Positions 1 through 10,000 of a stretch of DNA of 39,006 bases are shown here, one piece after another. Source of the DNA: Desulfobulbaceae bacterium UBA5611 (GTDB taxonomy: Bacteria > Desulfobacterota > Desulfobulbia > Desulfobulbales > Desulfocapsaceae); NCBI GenBank assembly GCA_002424635.1, contig DIKT01000009.1:1-39006 (forward strand), given 5' to 3'. The translations under genes and the position numbers were made by a program. Every line of letters begins with the position of its first letter. The first letter of the stretch is position 1. The notes beneath the pieces were generated by a model. That model searched no databases, had not been told where the DNA came from, and saw nothing but the letters and a program-made list of their open reading frames with translations.

Positions 1-1584
1 ACTGAGGAAACCATTGCCCGGCCGGTGGACGGAGTTATCATTCCCATCAGATACACCGGCGCCCCCATCAAGGACGCCAAAGGCAATATCAAGGGCGCTC
101 TCGAATATATTCTGAATATCACGGAAGAGACAAGACAGAAACAGGCGGCCGATGAGAAGATCAATAACCTCAACACCATTCCCACCCCGATTTTGGCGAT
201 GGATACCGAATTCACCATCACCTTCATCAATCCGGCCGGGGCAGCCGTCGTCGGTATGACCCCCGATGAGGTGATCGGTAAAAAATGTTACGATCTGTTC
301 AAAACCCCCCATTGCAAGACGGCAAAATGCGCCTGTGCCCGGGCGATGAAGACCGACTCGGTAGTCACTGAATACACCATCGCCCGCCCGGCGGAAGGGG
401 TAATCATCCCCATAAAATACACCGGCTCGCCCATCAAGGATGCCAAAGGCAATATCAAGGGCGCTCTCGAATATGTACTCGATGTCACTGAAGAGTCAAA
501 ACAGAAACAGGCGGCCGACGAGAAGATCAACAACCTCAACACCATTCCGACCCCGATCCTGGCGATGGACACCGACTTCACCATCACCTTCATGAATCCG
601 GCCGGGGCAGCCGTGGCCGGTATGACCCCGGATGAGGTCGTGGGCAAAAAATGTTACGATATTTTCAAGACGCCGCATTGCAAAACGGAAAAGTGCGCCT
701 GTGCCCGGGCCATGAAAACCGACTCGGTGGTCACCGAACAGACCATTGCCCGCCCGGCGGAAGGGGTGATCATTCCCATCAGATATACCGGTGCGCCCAT
801 CAAGGACGCCAAGGGCAATATCAAGGGCGCTCTTGAATATGTCCTGAATATCACCGAAGAAATCCAACAGAAACAGGCCTCTGATGAAAAAATCAACAAT
901 CTCAATTCTATCCCGACCCCCATCATGTCCGTTGATACCGAGTTCACCGTCACCTTCATGAACCCGGCCGGCTCAGGGATTGTCGGCCTGACCCCGGATG
1001 AGGTCCTGGGCAAGAAATGCTACGATCTCTTCAAAACCAGCCATTGCCAGACGGAGAAATGCGCCGTCGGCCGAGCCATGCGTGAGGACCGCGTGGTCAC
1101 GGAAGAGACTATCGCCCGACCGCAGGATGGGCTGATGATCCCGATCAAATACACCGGAGCCCCGATCAAGGATGCCAAGGGCAATATTAAAGGGGCACTG
1201 GAATTTGTGCTCGATATCACAGCCGAGGTCAAACAGCGGCAAGAGGCCAACGAGAAGATAGACAATCTCAATGTCATCCCCAATCCGATCCATGCCGTGG
1301 ATCTGAACAATACTATCACCTATATCAATCCGGCCGGGGCAGCTATAGCCGGCATGACCGTGGAAGAGGCCCTGGGCAAAAAATGCTGGGAGCTGTTCAG
1401 CACCGACCGCTGCAAAACCGACAACTGCGGCATCCAGCGGGCTATGCGGGGGAACACCACCATCTCGGAACAGACGATCGCCCACATCAAGGGTAAGGCC
1501 ATCCCGATTAAGATCACCAGCGTTGCCATCAAAGATGCCAAGGGTAATATCAAAGGGGGGCTGGAATATATGGTTGATGTCACT
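1..1584 (+). repeat. 366-bp tandem coding repeat (PAS modules)
   Basis: The codon for the K of KDAKGNIKG recurs at 70, 436, 802, 1168 and 1531, i.e. three exact 366-bp steps and a last step of 363. The first copies are nearly identical at DNA level, with mostly silent changes, whereas the last copy (from about 1255) has diverged. This points to fairly recent tandem duplication inside the chemotaxis receptor gene. The array continues upstream of the window. Confidence 0.92.
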
Positions 1585-2475
1585 TCGGAGGCCGCAGTAG
1601 AACAGTTGATCAATGCGGCCTCATCCGAAGTTGAGGCCCTGGTTTCTGATTCTCTGCTGAAAATGAACGAGGCCAATCGTTCCATCGAGGCCATGAACCA
1701 GCTCATCGAACGCGAAGTGCATCTCTTAGGCGATGCCTCCTTCACCGTCGACGGCATGCTTAATTTTGCTAAAGAAATGGTCGATCTCACTGCTCAATCC
1801 AGCGAGATGGCCGCCGGGGTGGCCGGCGAGGCGGAACATGGTAAAAAAGCCGGGGCCGATGCCGGCAAAAAAATGCAGGCTATCAATGACTCGATGAGCA
1901 GCTCCAATCAGATGGTCGCCAATCTGGTCAGCCAGCTGGAAAAAATCGGCGGCTTTGTCGACATCATCAAGGAAATTGCCTCCCAGACCAATCTGCTGGC
2001 CTTTAATGCTGCCATTGAAGCGGCCCGGGCAGGTGATGCCGGCCGCGGATTTGCCGTGGTCGCCGATGAGGTCCGGAAACTGGCGGAAAAATCATCCAAG
2101 TCGGCAGTCGATATCGCCAATATCGTCAAAAAAGTTGAATATGAGTCCAAGGAGACCATCGTCGCCATGAAGGACGGCATGAAGATGCTGGGCGACGGTA
2201 GCGAGGTTATCAAGACCGCCCTTGACTCCATGGAAAAAATCTCCAGCGGCATTGTCACCATCTCCAGCTCGGTGGACGCCCTCGACAAGAAGGCGGACAT
2301 ATTGAGTCAGAATGGCCAGACCGTCAAGGTACAACTCGGCAGTGTGGTCAGCTCCAGCCAGGAGAATCAGCAATCGACTAAAGCGGTCAACTTCTCCATC
2401 GACGGTACCATCGAGGCCCTGAATAAACTCAAGGCCTCCAGCACGGAACTTAATAAGGCCGTCAGCGAAATGTAA
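1..2475 (+). CDS. Methyl-accepting chemotaxis protein with tandem Cys-PAS repeats (5' partial)
   Basis: The frame is open from base 1, so the start lies upstream; 824 residues are visible. The N-terminal part is one partial and four complete PAS repeats of 122 residues (the last 121), each with a KKCYDLF segment followed by a C-x8-C-x4-C-x1-C pattern in most copies and ending in KDAKGNIKGALEY. The C-terminal ~250 residues are an MCP signalling domain with the hairpin tip around EIASQTNLLAFNAAIEAARA and the following GRGFAVVADEVRKLAE. No membrane segment is visible, so the receptor is either cytoplasmic or anchored by an unseen N-terminus. No C-terminal CheR-tethering pentapeptide is seen. By family knowledge it would relay a signal to CheA/CheW; no che genes are nearby. 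The cysteines suggest a redox, metal or cofactor input (inference). Confidence 0.93.
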   Translation, partial: TEETIARPVDGVIIPIRYTGAPIKDAKGNIKGALEYILNITEETRQKQAADEKINNLNTIPTPILAMDTEFTITFINPAGAAVVGMTPDEVIGKKCYDLFKTPHCKTAKCACARAMKTDSVVTEYTIARPAEGVIIPIKYTGSPIKDAKGNIKGALEYVLDVTEESKQKQAADEKINNLNTIPTPILAMDTDFTITFMNPAGAAVAGMTPDEVVGKKCYDIFKTPHCKTEKCACARAMKTDSVVTEQTIARPAEGVIIPIRYTGAPIKDAKGNIKGALEYVLNITEEIQQKQASDEKINNLNSIPTPIMSVDTEFTVTFMNPAGSGIVGLTPDEVLGKKCYDLFKTSHCQTEKCAVGRAMREDRVVTEETIARPQDGLMIPIKYTGAPIKDAKGNIKGALEFVLDITAEVKQRQEANEKIDNLNVIPNPIHAVDLNNTITYINPAGAAIAGMTVEEALGKKCWELFSTDRCKTDNCGIQRAMRGNTTISEQTIAHIKGKAIPIKITSVAIKDAKGNIKGGLEYMVDVTSEAAVEQLINAASSEVEALVSDSLLKMNEANRSIEAMNQLIEREVHLLGDASFTVDGMLNFAKEMVDLTAQSSEMAAGVAGEAEHGKKAGADAGKKMQAINDSMSSSNQMVANLVSQLEKIGGFVDIIKEIASQTNLLAFNAAIEAARAGDAGRGFAVVADEVRKLAEKSSKSAVDIANIVKKVEYESKETIVAMKDGMKMLGDGSEVIKTALDSMEKISSGIVTISSSVDALDKKADILSQNGQTVKVQLGSVVSSSQENQQSTKAVNFSIDGTIEALNKLKASSTELNKAVSEM

Positions 2476-2531
2476 GGTCGCTATTTATTTAACTTAAAGT
2501 TTAAGGCCCTTAAACCGGCCTTTACAATATC

Positions 2532-2567
2532 GGCGGCGCCGCAGTTCTTATCTGCTCCGGCGCCGCC
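2532..2567 (+). terminator. GC-rich hairpin after the chemotaxis receptor
   Basis: Arms GGCGGCGCCG (2532-2541) and CGGCGCCGCC (2558-2567) are perfectly complementary, and GCAG/CTGC inside can extend the stem. It lies 56 bp past the receptor stop and before the acetyltransferase start. There is no clear T-run after it, so it may be a terminator of imperfect type or only a structured spacer. Confidence 0.5.
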
Positions 2568-2585
2568 CGACTGTAGATATAATTT

Positions 2586-3152
2586 ATGAGTATTTATGGG
2601 GAAAGGCTGTTTACCAGCCGGCTCATTCTGCGAAAAATCCAGGAGCTGGATATTCCCATCCTGGTGGCCTGGAGCCAGTCAACAATGGCCTGCGGTCCCT
2701 ATCTGACCCCTGGCCATCATGATGCGGCCGCGGTCCGTCAACAGATCCAGTCCAATGTCTTCTGGTGTGATACGGAAAAGATGTTTCTGGTGGAGTTAAA
2801 AGCCGATGGCCGTGCCATCGGCACGGCCCATTACTGGCCCCTCCCCGCCAGGACCAAGACCGTTTCCATCGCCTTGAAAGTAGCCCTCCCGGAGGAACGG
2901 GACAAAGGTTACGGCACCGAGATCCAGAAATTTCTCATCATGTATCTCTTTGATCGGCGACCGGTACAGGCTATCGAGATGCATACCGACGTCAACAACT
3001 TAGCCCAGCAGCGCTGTCTGCAAAAACTTGGTTTTGAGCTTATCGAATCACTGGTCTATGACGATCAGCAGCAGCAAAGAACAGGGCATCTCTACCGGCT
3101 GACCGTCGACAGATACCGTGCCCAGCCTATTTATCAATTTCATTATGAATAG
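2586..3152 (+). CDS. GNAT-family N-acetyltransferase (RimJ/RimL-like)
   Basis: The 188-residue protein begins with the RimJ-like segment TSRLILRKIQELD and carries an acetyl-CoA-binding stretch around residues 100-118 (LPEERDKGYGTEIQKFL), followed by the typical NNLAQQRCLQKLGF near residue 145. It would transfer an acetyl group from acetyl-CoA to an amine of a protein or small molecule; the substrate cannot be read from sequence. The ribosome-binding site is weak. Its stop overlaps the ATG of the deacetylase-like gene by 8 bp, so the two are probably translated together. Confidence 0.85.
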   Translation: MSIYGERLFTSRLILRKIQELDIPILVAWSQSTMACGPYLTPGHHDAAAVRQQIQSNVFWCDTEKMFLVELKADGRAIGTAHYWPLPARTKTVSIALKVALPEERDKGYGTEIQKFLIMYLFDRRPVQAIEMHTDVNNLAQQRCLQKLGFELIESLVYDDQQQQRTGHLYRLTVDRYRAQPIYQFHYE

Positions 3153-4173
3153 GCTCGGGCTGGTCTTTGACCACAGATTTCTCCACCATGCGATTGCGGG
3201 CCCGTCCCTGGAAAATCCAGAACGGATTCGCTGCCTTTACCTGCATCTGCAGCAGCAAAAAGACCGCCAGGCCATATCTCATGTCTCACCCCGGGAGGCC
3301 ACCAGTGCCGAGATCAACATGGTTCATTCCTCGTTTTATGTCGAACAGCTGCGCGAACATGCCGTAAAAGCTGATCCTTACTCCTATGACCGTGATACTT
3401 ATATAATGGACGATTCACTGCCGACAGCGCGGTTGGCGGCAGGCGGCTGTCTTGCTCTGGCCGAGAGTATCATGGCCGGAGACATTGATTACGGTTTTTC
3501 CCTGGCTCGCCCGCCTGGTCATCACGCCACTGCCGGCCGCGGCATGGGTTTCTGCCTCTTCAATAATATCGCCCTCACCGCAGAATATCTCCGCCGCCAC
3601 TATGGCCTGCGCCGCATTCTCATTGTTGATTTCGATGCCCATCATGCCAATGGCACCCAGGAAATTTTTTATGACACCAACGAAGTGCTGGTCCTTTCCA
3701 TTCACGAAAAAGGACTCTTTCCTTTTACAGGTGAAGCAGATGAGATTGGGGCCAAAGCTGGAAAAGGCTATACTTTAAATATCCCGGTATATTCCCAGTT
3801 CGGCGACAGTGAATATACCTACCTTCTCGGGCGCTTGCTGCAGGGGGTGGTCGAACAGTACCTACCGCAGTTTATCCTGGTTTCCGCCGGTTATGATGGT
3901 CATCGCGATGATTCCATCAGCGGCACACTCCTGACGACGCCATGGTTTGCCACTATCACCCACATACTACGAAAACATGCCGCTGACAGCTGCAGCAATC
4001 GCTTGCTTTATATCATGGAAGGAGGCTATAATCCCGCCGCTCTGGAAAAATCAGTAATCGCAACTATTGAGGCCTTACAGCAGAATAATTTCGACAGACC
4101 AGGTATTCTTACGGTGCCCCGCGCTGAAAAAATTCTGCATGATCATCCCTTGCATCAATATTGGACTATCTGA
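3145..4173 (+). CDS. Histone deacetylase / acetoin utilisation / acetylpolyamine amidohydrolase family protein
   Basis: The 342-residue protein has the full arginase-fold deacetylase signature: RPPGHHA with the catalytic His pair, the zinc ligands in DFDAHHANGT and in SAGYDGHRDD, and the transition-state Tyr in MEGGYN. Such enzymes remove acetyl groups from lysine or acetylated polyamines using Zn or Fe. I chose ATG 3145 over GTG 3118 because it starts with the usual LGLVFDHRFLHH region and gives an 8-bp ATGAATAG overlap with the acetyltransferase stop. The next gene follows by a TGATG overlap. Pairing with an acetyltransferase suggests a reversible acetylation module; the true substrate is unknown. 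Confidence 0.9.
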   Translation: MNRLGLVFDHRFLHHAIAGPSLENPERIRCLYLHLQQQKDRQAISHVSPREATSAEINMVHSSFYVEQLREHAVKADPYSYDRDTYIMDDSLPTARLAAGGCLALAESIMAGDIDYGFSLARPPGHHATAGRGMGFCLFNNIALTAEYLRRHYGLRRILIVDFDAHHANGTQEIFYDTNEVLVLSIHEKGLFPFTGEADEIGAKAGKGYTLNIPVYSQFGDSEYTYLLGRLLQGVVEQYLPQFILVSAGYDGHRDDSISGTLLTTPWFATITHILRKHAADSCSNRLLYIMEGGYNPAALEKSVIATIEALQQNNFDRPGILTVPRAEKILHDHPLHQYWTI

Positions 4174-4643
4174 TGTTTTTAATCTTTCATAAGATCTCAA
4201 CCGCCATGAACAAAGCCAAACTCGATCATCAAAACCTGAAGACCATGCTGCAGGACTGCCGGCAATGCGGCACCTGCTGTAAACAATATAGCAAAGTCGT
4301 GCTGCAGGATAGTGAGGTGGCATTTATCAAAAAAATGGGCGGCCATGTGGGAGTAAACGCCACCCTGCGCCAACTCCGGGAAAAACCATTAACTGAACTT
4401 CTAGAGGACAACAGGACGCTGGGCAAGATCTACATGATTCATCCTGATGACAAGGGCTGCCTCTTTCTGGAGCGGCGGAACGGCTTATACTTTTGTAAAA
4501 TCTATAATTATCGCCCCCTGTCCTGCCGGGGATTTCGCTGCAATATGGCCGACAACAGTTTCTTTGATCTCTTCGGTAATAATGCCACTTGCCTTCTGGG
4601 CCTGGACAGCTTCGGTCTGGCGCTGGCAAAGGAACAGCCATGA
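4173..4643 (+). CDS. YkgJ-family cysteine-cluster protein
   Basis: The protein contains the family pattern CRQCGTCCKQ near its N-terminus, then GCLFLE, FCKIYNYRPLSCRGFRC, giving eight or more conserved cysteines of the putative zinc or iron chelating YkgJ (UPF0153/CxxCxxCC) domain. Biochemical function of this family is not established. The ATG at 4173 overlaps the upstream stop (TGATG); an internal ATG at 4206 is an equally plausible start and gives a more family-like N-terminus. The stop overlaps the next gene's ATG (ATGA). Its place between a deacetylase and a haem-sensing cyclase suggests co-expression rather than a proven pathway. Confidence 0.85.
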   Translation: MFLIFHKISTAMNKAKLDHQNLKTMLQDCRQCGTCCKQYSKVVLQDSEVAFIKKMGGHVGVNATLRQLREKPLTELLEDNRTLGKIYMIHPDDKGCLFLERRNGLYFCKIYNYRPLSCRGFRCNMADNSFFDLFGNNATCLLGLDSFGLALAKEQP

Positions 4644-5923
4644 GACTCAGCTCCCAGACCATCAGGCGCCTTAGTCTCTTTTTTGTGGTCTCCACATTTT
4701 GCTATAGCGGCTTGCTTTATTTTTTCTTCATTCAGGCCCGGGCTTTTGCCTTTGCCGAGGGGGAAAAGCAGGTCCAGAACGTCCTGCTCACCCATAAAGC
4801 CATCCATGCCTTTGTCGAGAAAGTACAGAAACCGGCCATCTACCAGCTGAAACAGGAAGGACATCTTTATACCGACTACTTCAACCCCAAGCTGCTGTCG
4901 CGAACCTATATTGCCCGTGGCATTGAACAATATCTTAGTGAGGAACGGGCAAAAGCTGGCTTAGCGCCCTTATATTTCAAGCTGGCCACTGATAACCCCC
5001 GCAACAAGCTCAATGACGCCGATAGCCAGGAGTTGGATCTGCTCCGGCAGATGCGAGCAGGCCTGGTGACCAAATATAGCGAGATCGTAGAGGTTAACGG
5101 TCAATATTCACTTTATTATGCTATCCCTGTCGAAAAAATAGTATCCTCCTGTCTGCAATGCCACGGCGATCCGCAGCTGGCACCACAAGAGCTGGTGGCG
5201 CAATACGGCCCGACCAAAGCATTTCATGAGGCTGTGGGCGACCTCCGGGCCCTGATATCTATCCGCGTCCCCCTCGATGCCCAGTTCAAAGCGGCGCAGC
5301 TGATCTTTATCCGGCTCAGTGCCGGTACCGGCCTGTTGCTGCTGCTGCTGTTGGCGCTGGTGTCATTCTTTGTCGTCAAAATAGAACGGCACCAACAGAT
5401 CATTGTGGACCAGAACAAGGCCTTACAGCGGCTGGCTACTATCGATATGCTGACCGGCATCTATAACCGGCAGGGCTTTATGACGGTCATGACACAGGAA
5501 TTAGCTGCCGGTCAACGGCATGACTTAATTTTAAGCCTGATCATGATGGATCTCGATTTTTTCAAGGAGATCAATGACACCTACGGTCATGCGGTCGGCG
5601 ATGCCGTCCTGACGGCAATCGGACAGCTCCTGACTGCAGTGCGCCGCACATCTGATATTGTCGCTCGTTGGGGCGGCGAGGAATTTGTGATCGTCTGCCC
5701 GCATACCGAACTTGAGGGCGCCGTGAAACTGGCCGAAAAAATACAATCTCATCTGGCCAGCCAGGACTTTTTTATGGGCATCCGGATGACCGCCAGTTTT
5801 GGCGTGGCTCAGTATCAAACGCAAGACACTGTGGAGCAATTAGTCAATCGAGCGGATGCGGCCTTATATCTTTCCAAAGACCAGGGCCGTAACCTGATTT
5901 GTCGGGCCGTGCAGGACAGTTAA
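4640..5923 (+). CDS. Membrane diguanylate cyclase with DUF3365/Tll0287-like haem sensor
   Basis: The 427-residue protein has a membrane segment near residues 10-32, a periplasmic DUF3365-like region with CLQCHGDP (a c-type haem CxxCH motif) near residue 172, a second membrane segment around 228-250, and a GGDEF domain from about 268. The active site is intact (RWGGEEF) and an RxxD inhibitory site (RTSD) lies five residues before it, so product inhibition is expected. It should make cyclic-di-GMP in response to redox state or a haem ligand (inference from the family). The start at 4640 was chosen because AAAGGAAC precedes it at good spacing and it overlaps the previous stop; the longer 5' frame from 4589 lies inside the YkgJ gene. 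Confidence 0.9.
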   Translation: MRLSSQTIRRLSLFFVVSTFCYSGLLYFFFIQARAFAFAEGEKQVQNVLLTHKAIHAFVEKVQKPAIYQLKQEGHLYTDYFNPKLLSRTYIARGIEQYLSEERAKAGLAPLYFKLATDNPRNKLNDADSQELDLLRQMRAGLVTKYSEIVEVNGQYSLYYAIPVEKIVSSCLQCHGDPQLAPQELVAQYGPTKAFHEAVGDLRALISIRVPLDAQFKAAQLIFIRLSAGTGLLLLLLLALVSFFVVKIERHQQIIVDQNKALQRLATIDMLTGIYNRQGFMTVMTQELAAGQRHDLILSLIMMDLDFFKEINDTYGHAVGDAVLTAIGQLLTAVRRTSDIVARWGGEEFVIVCPHTELEGAVKLAEKIQSHLASQDFFMGIRMTASFGVAQYQTQDTVEQLVNRADAALYLSKDQGRNLICRAVQDS

Positions 5924-5985
5924 CATATACAAAATCCTTATCAGGCAATAAGCAAAATTATCATTTATAAAACAACAATAATGCC

Positions 5986-7047
5986 ATGAATACTACCTTA
6001 CCCAAGGCCACGTTATTAATTATTGAAGATGATCCGTTTGTACGGCAGAGTATGGCCCTTTTTCTTGAAAACAGTGGCTTTCAGGTCCTGCAGGCCCAGA
6101 ATGGCCAAGAGGGGCTGCTGCTTTTCAGGGAGAAAAACCCTGACCTCATCATTCTCGATCTGCAAATGCCGGGCCTGAGCGGCCTTGATGTGCTGGCTGC
6201 CATAAAAAGTGATCTGCCGGTTATTCCAGCTATTGTCGTCTCCGGCACCGGCTCCAGAGACGATGTCATAAAAACCCTGAAGCTCGGGGCCTGGGATTAT
6301 CTGACCAAGCCCATTGAGGATCTGGCTGTTCTCGAAAAGGCCGTCACCCTTAGTCTGGACAAGGCCCATCTGATTACCGAAAACAAACGCTATCAGCAGC
6401 ATCTGGAAAAAGAAGTCAGCCAACGCACCACCCAATTGCAACGGCGGGAGCATGAGCTGAAGATGAGCCTGATCAGCATTGTTGAGGTCATAGGCTCCAT
6501 GGTTGAAAAACGGGATCCTTATACTGCCGGCCATCAACAGAGGGTGTCTTCCCTGGCCTTGGCCATTGGCCGGAAAATGAATCTGGATGAGATACGCTAT
6601 GAAGGCCTGGGCCTGGCTTCCGCTATCCATGATCTGGGCAAAGTGGCCATCCCCAGCGAGATCCTCACCAAACCCGGCAAGCTGACCAACATTGAATATC
6701 AGCTGATCCAGACCCATGCCCAGATCGGCCATGACATTCTGGCCAGGTGCACCGCCGAATTCCCCTGGCCGATTAAGACCATTGTCCATCAGCATCATGA
6801 ACGGATGGACGGTAGCGGCTATCCCCTGAAACTTAAAGCTCCGGACATCCTGCTCGAGTCGCAAATCCTGGCGGTGGCCGATGTCATTGAGGCGATGGCC
6901 TCCAACCGCCCTTATCGAGCCGCCTTAGGCCTTGATGTGGCGCTGCAGGAGATTACCGCAGGGATGGGTAGCCGTTATGGTACCGATGTGGTCAAGGCCT
7001 GCCTCTCGCTGTTTGCCGATAAAGAGTTTTCTTTTACATTCTCATGA
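5986..7047 (+). CDS. Response regulator with HD-GYP cyclic-di-GMP phosphodiesterase output
   Basis: Residues ~8-125 form a receiver domain with IIEDDPF acidic pocket, phospho-acceptor Asp in LIILDLQMPG, and the KPIED lysine. A short coiled coil (about 128-165) leads to an HD-GYP domain with HDLGK and HHERMDGSGYP, the metal-binding and GYP signatures. It should hydrolyse cyclic-di-GMP when phosphorylated. Its stop overlaps the start of the large kinase gene (ATGA), and the kinase is the obvious partner. It lies 62 bp after a diguanylate cyclase gene, in an AT-rich gap that could hold a promoter. Confidence 0.93.
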   Translation: MNTTLPKATLLIIEDDPFVRQSMALFLENSGFQVLQAQNGQEGLLLFREKNPDLIILDLQMPGLSGLDVLAAIKSDLPVIPAIVVSGTGSRDDVIKTLKLGAWDYLTKPIEDLAVLEKAVTLSLDKAHLITENKRYQQHLEKEVSQRTTQLQRREHELKMSLISIVEVIGSMVEKRDPYTAGHQQRVSSLALAIGRKMNLDEIRYEGLGLASAIHDLGKVAIPSEILTKPGKLTNIEYQLIQTHAQIGHDILARCTAEFPWPIKTIVHQHHERMDGSGYPLKLKAPDILLESQILAVADVIEAMASNRPYRAALGLDVALQEITAGMGSRYGTDVVKACLSLFADKEFSFTFS

Positions 7048-10000
7048 TTAACCGCTTATCCGCTCCTACCGGCCTGCAGGAAAAAACATGGCCAAAAACA
7101 TTGGTCCTGTTTCTGGCTTTTGTCTGCTCCCTGGCTACCTTTCTGGGCGGCCTCCTGTATTTTCATGCCAAAGAAAGTATGAATCATAATCTTGAAGTGA
7201 TTCTGCATGAACAACAGATACATATAAACCTGGTAGAAATCCTTTTTCAGCAGGAGTTAAATAATCTGGCCACCAACTTTCTGGCCTTTGCCAGCACTCC
7301 CGGCATCCTGCAGATCCTGACCACACCATATGACCAGACGAACCGGCAGACGGTTAATGCCAACCTGACCAATTTTCTTCCCAAAACAGAGGAATACATC
7401 CAGCTTCAGGCATTTGATAACTATGATCAGGAGCTCATCAGCATAGAAAAAAAGGGTAAACAAGTAGCGATCAAGCCCAGCGGGAAATACACGATCACAG
7501 CAGCAAATGACCTGCTGGAGCGCCGGCACTTACAGGGGCCTGATCAGGCAACTATCTCCCCTCTCAATGTGGCCCGCAATACTAAAGGAGAGATCAAGCG
7601 TCCCTTCCGCCCCATATTTCAAATAGGCGCCCCGATCTTTAACCGCCAGCAGCAAAAAACCGGCTCGATCATACTGACCTACAAAGGTCAACCCTTGATT
7701 GATTTATTTCACCAGACCATGGTGCAACCGCCTGATCATGATGCCTATCATCCCCAAAGTCATCCCCAGATACTCAATGAGAATGGCTATTGGCTGCTGA
7801 CCGCCGATAAAAAAAATGAATGGGGATTTATCCGTGACTCGCAGCGGCGCTTTGATCACCGTTTTCCGGAAATCTGGCAATTAATGCGTAAGCAAGGCCA
7901 TGGTCAGATCAAGACTGCGGACGGGCTGTTCACCTTTGTGACTATTGCCCTGGCCTCCGGCAAGACAAGTAACGGAGCAGATGATAAGGGGCCGGCCTCC
8001 AGCATCAATACCAACAGCAGCCAACCGCAACCTCCTGTCCTGATCCTGCTCAACCAGATTTCGACGGATGAACTGTCACGCCTGAATAATCCGGTCCGCA
8101 AGGGCCACTTCTTTTTATTTCTGGTGATCATGCTGCTGGCCCTGCCCTTGCTCCTGTGGCTGAGCCAGCTCCTGATCACTAGAAGAGTGGATAAAAAAGA
8201 ACTGCAAGTCCAGGAACAACGGTTCCGTCTGCTCTATGATAAGGCCCCTTTACCTTATATGTCCCTGGATCATGATGGCCATGTCATTACTGTCAATCAA
8301 ACATGGCTCACCGTTATGGGCTATAACAGCCAGGCAGTGATCGGCCGCTGGTTTGGTGATTTTGTGGCGGCTCCGTCATTGGCACATTTTCTCGTATCTT
8401 TTGCCCTTTTTGCCGAGAAAGGCGAAATGGAGAGCTGTGAAGTTGAGCTGGTCAGGCAAAACGGTTCCACCCTTCTGGCCTCCTTTCATGGCGAGCTCCT
8501 CACTAATGACCAGGACACCTTTTTTCAGACCCATTGCATGTTCACCGATATCACCGAACTACGGGTAGAAAAGCAGCGAACGGCTCACCTCCATATCCTG
8601 CTGCAGACCTTAATCGAAATTCATCGCCTGATTGACCAGAACCGGGACAAACATGAGCTGATGCAGAAATGCTGTGAGATCATGATCACCAATCGCGGTT
8701 ATTCCAGTGCCTGGATCATCCTGCTCGATAAAAGCGAAAAAATAGAAATTACGGCTGAATCAGGCTTACTCCATAACCTCAATCAGCTGGAATTGCAGAT
8801 CAATCAAGGTAATCCGCCGCCCTGCATCCTGGAATGCCGGAATTATCAGGGACCTGTGGTCATTGATACGCCCCTGCAGTTCTGCGGTGACTGTCCGACC
8901 GCCAACAAATATCCCCGAAAAGGAGTTATGTGTGCTCCTCTGCCGTATGGTTCTACAGTTTATGGTTATATCCATGTCTCCCTCCCCCTCGATTTCATCC
9001 AGGATCAGGAAGAGAAAAACATATTCAGTGAAATCAGCAGGGACATCGGCTATGCCCTCTTCAATCTGGAGCAGCAGGCGATAAAGAATAAGATGGAAAA
9101 TTCTTTACGGGTCAGTGAAGAACGGCTGCGCTGCATTACCGATTTTGCCCATGATGCTATCTTGATGATGGATAACAAGGGAGCGATCTCCTTCTGGAAT
9201 CCGGCCGGCGAGAGGATATTCGGCTATAGCGCCAAAGAGGCCCTGGGGATGAATCTACATGAACTGCTGGTGCCCTCGCGCTATCATGCCGATCAGCAGG
9301 CCGCCTTTGCCGCCTTTTTACGTAGCGGTCAGGGCAAGGTCATCGGTCAGACCATTGAGGTATCAGCCCTCCATAAAAATGGCCATGAGATCCCTGTTAC
9401 CCTGTCGTTGTCGGCGGTATTCCAGGACGGACAATGGCAGGCGGTGGGTATATTGCGCGACACCACGGAACGCAAGATGATGGAAGAACAGCTGCTGCAG
9501 GCGGAAAAGATGACGACTATCGCCGGTCTGACCGCAGGCATCGCCCATGAGATCAATACGCCCCTGTCCGCGATCCTCCAGTCCATCCAGGTGATTCAGC
9601 AATCACTGTCCCCTGAGCTGGCCCGCAACCAGGAGCTGGCCGGCAGCTACGGCCTTGATCTGCATAAGATCCAGGACTTCTTTGCCAAAAATGATATCAA
9701 TTTTTTCATGGACGGCATCAGGGACTCGGCCATCAAGTCCGGCAAGATCATCAGCACCCTGCTCCAGTTCAGCCGTCCTCAACAGGGAGAGGCTGCCTGG
9801 GAACATCCGGCCCTGCTGCTGGATAAAGCAGTGGAGCTGGCCAAAAATGATTACGAGCTGCGTAAAAAATATAACATCATCAATATAGAAATCATCAAGG
9901 AATATACACCGGACCTGCCCCCAATTTTATGCGTGGCCATGGAGATTGAACAGGTCGTCATCAACCTGGTGAAAAATGCGGCGCAGGCCATGGGCGACCA

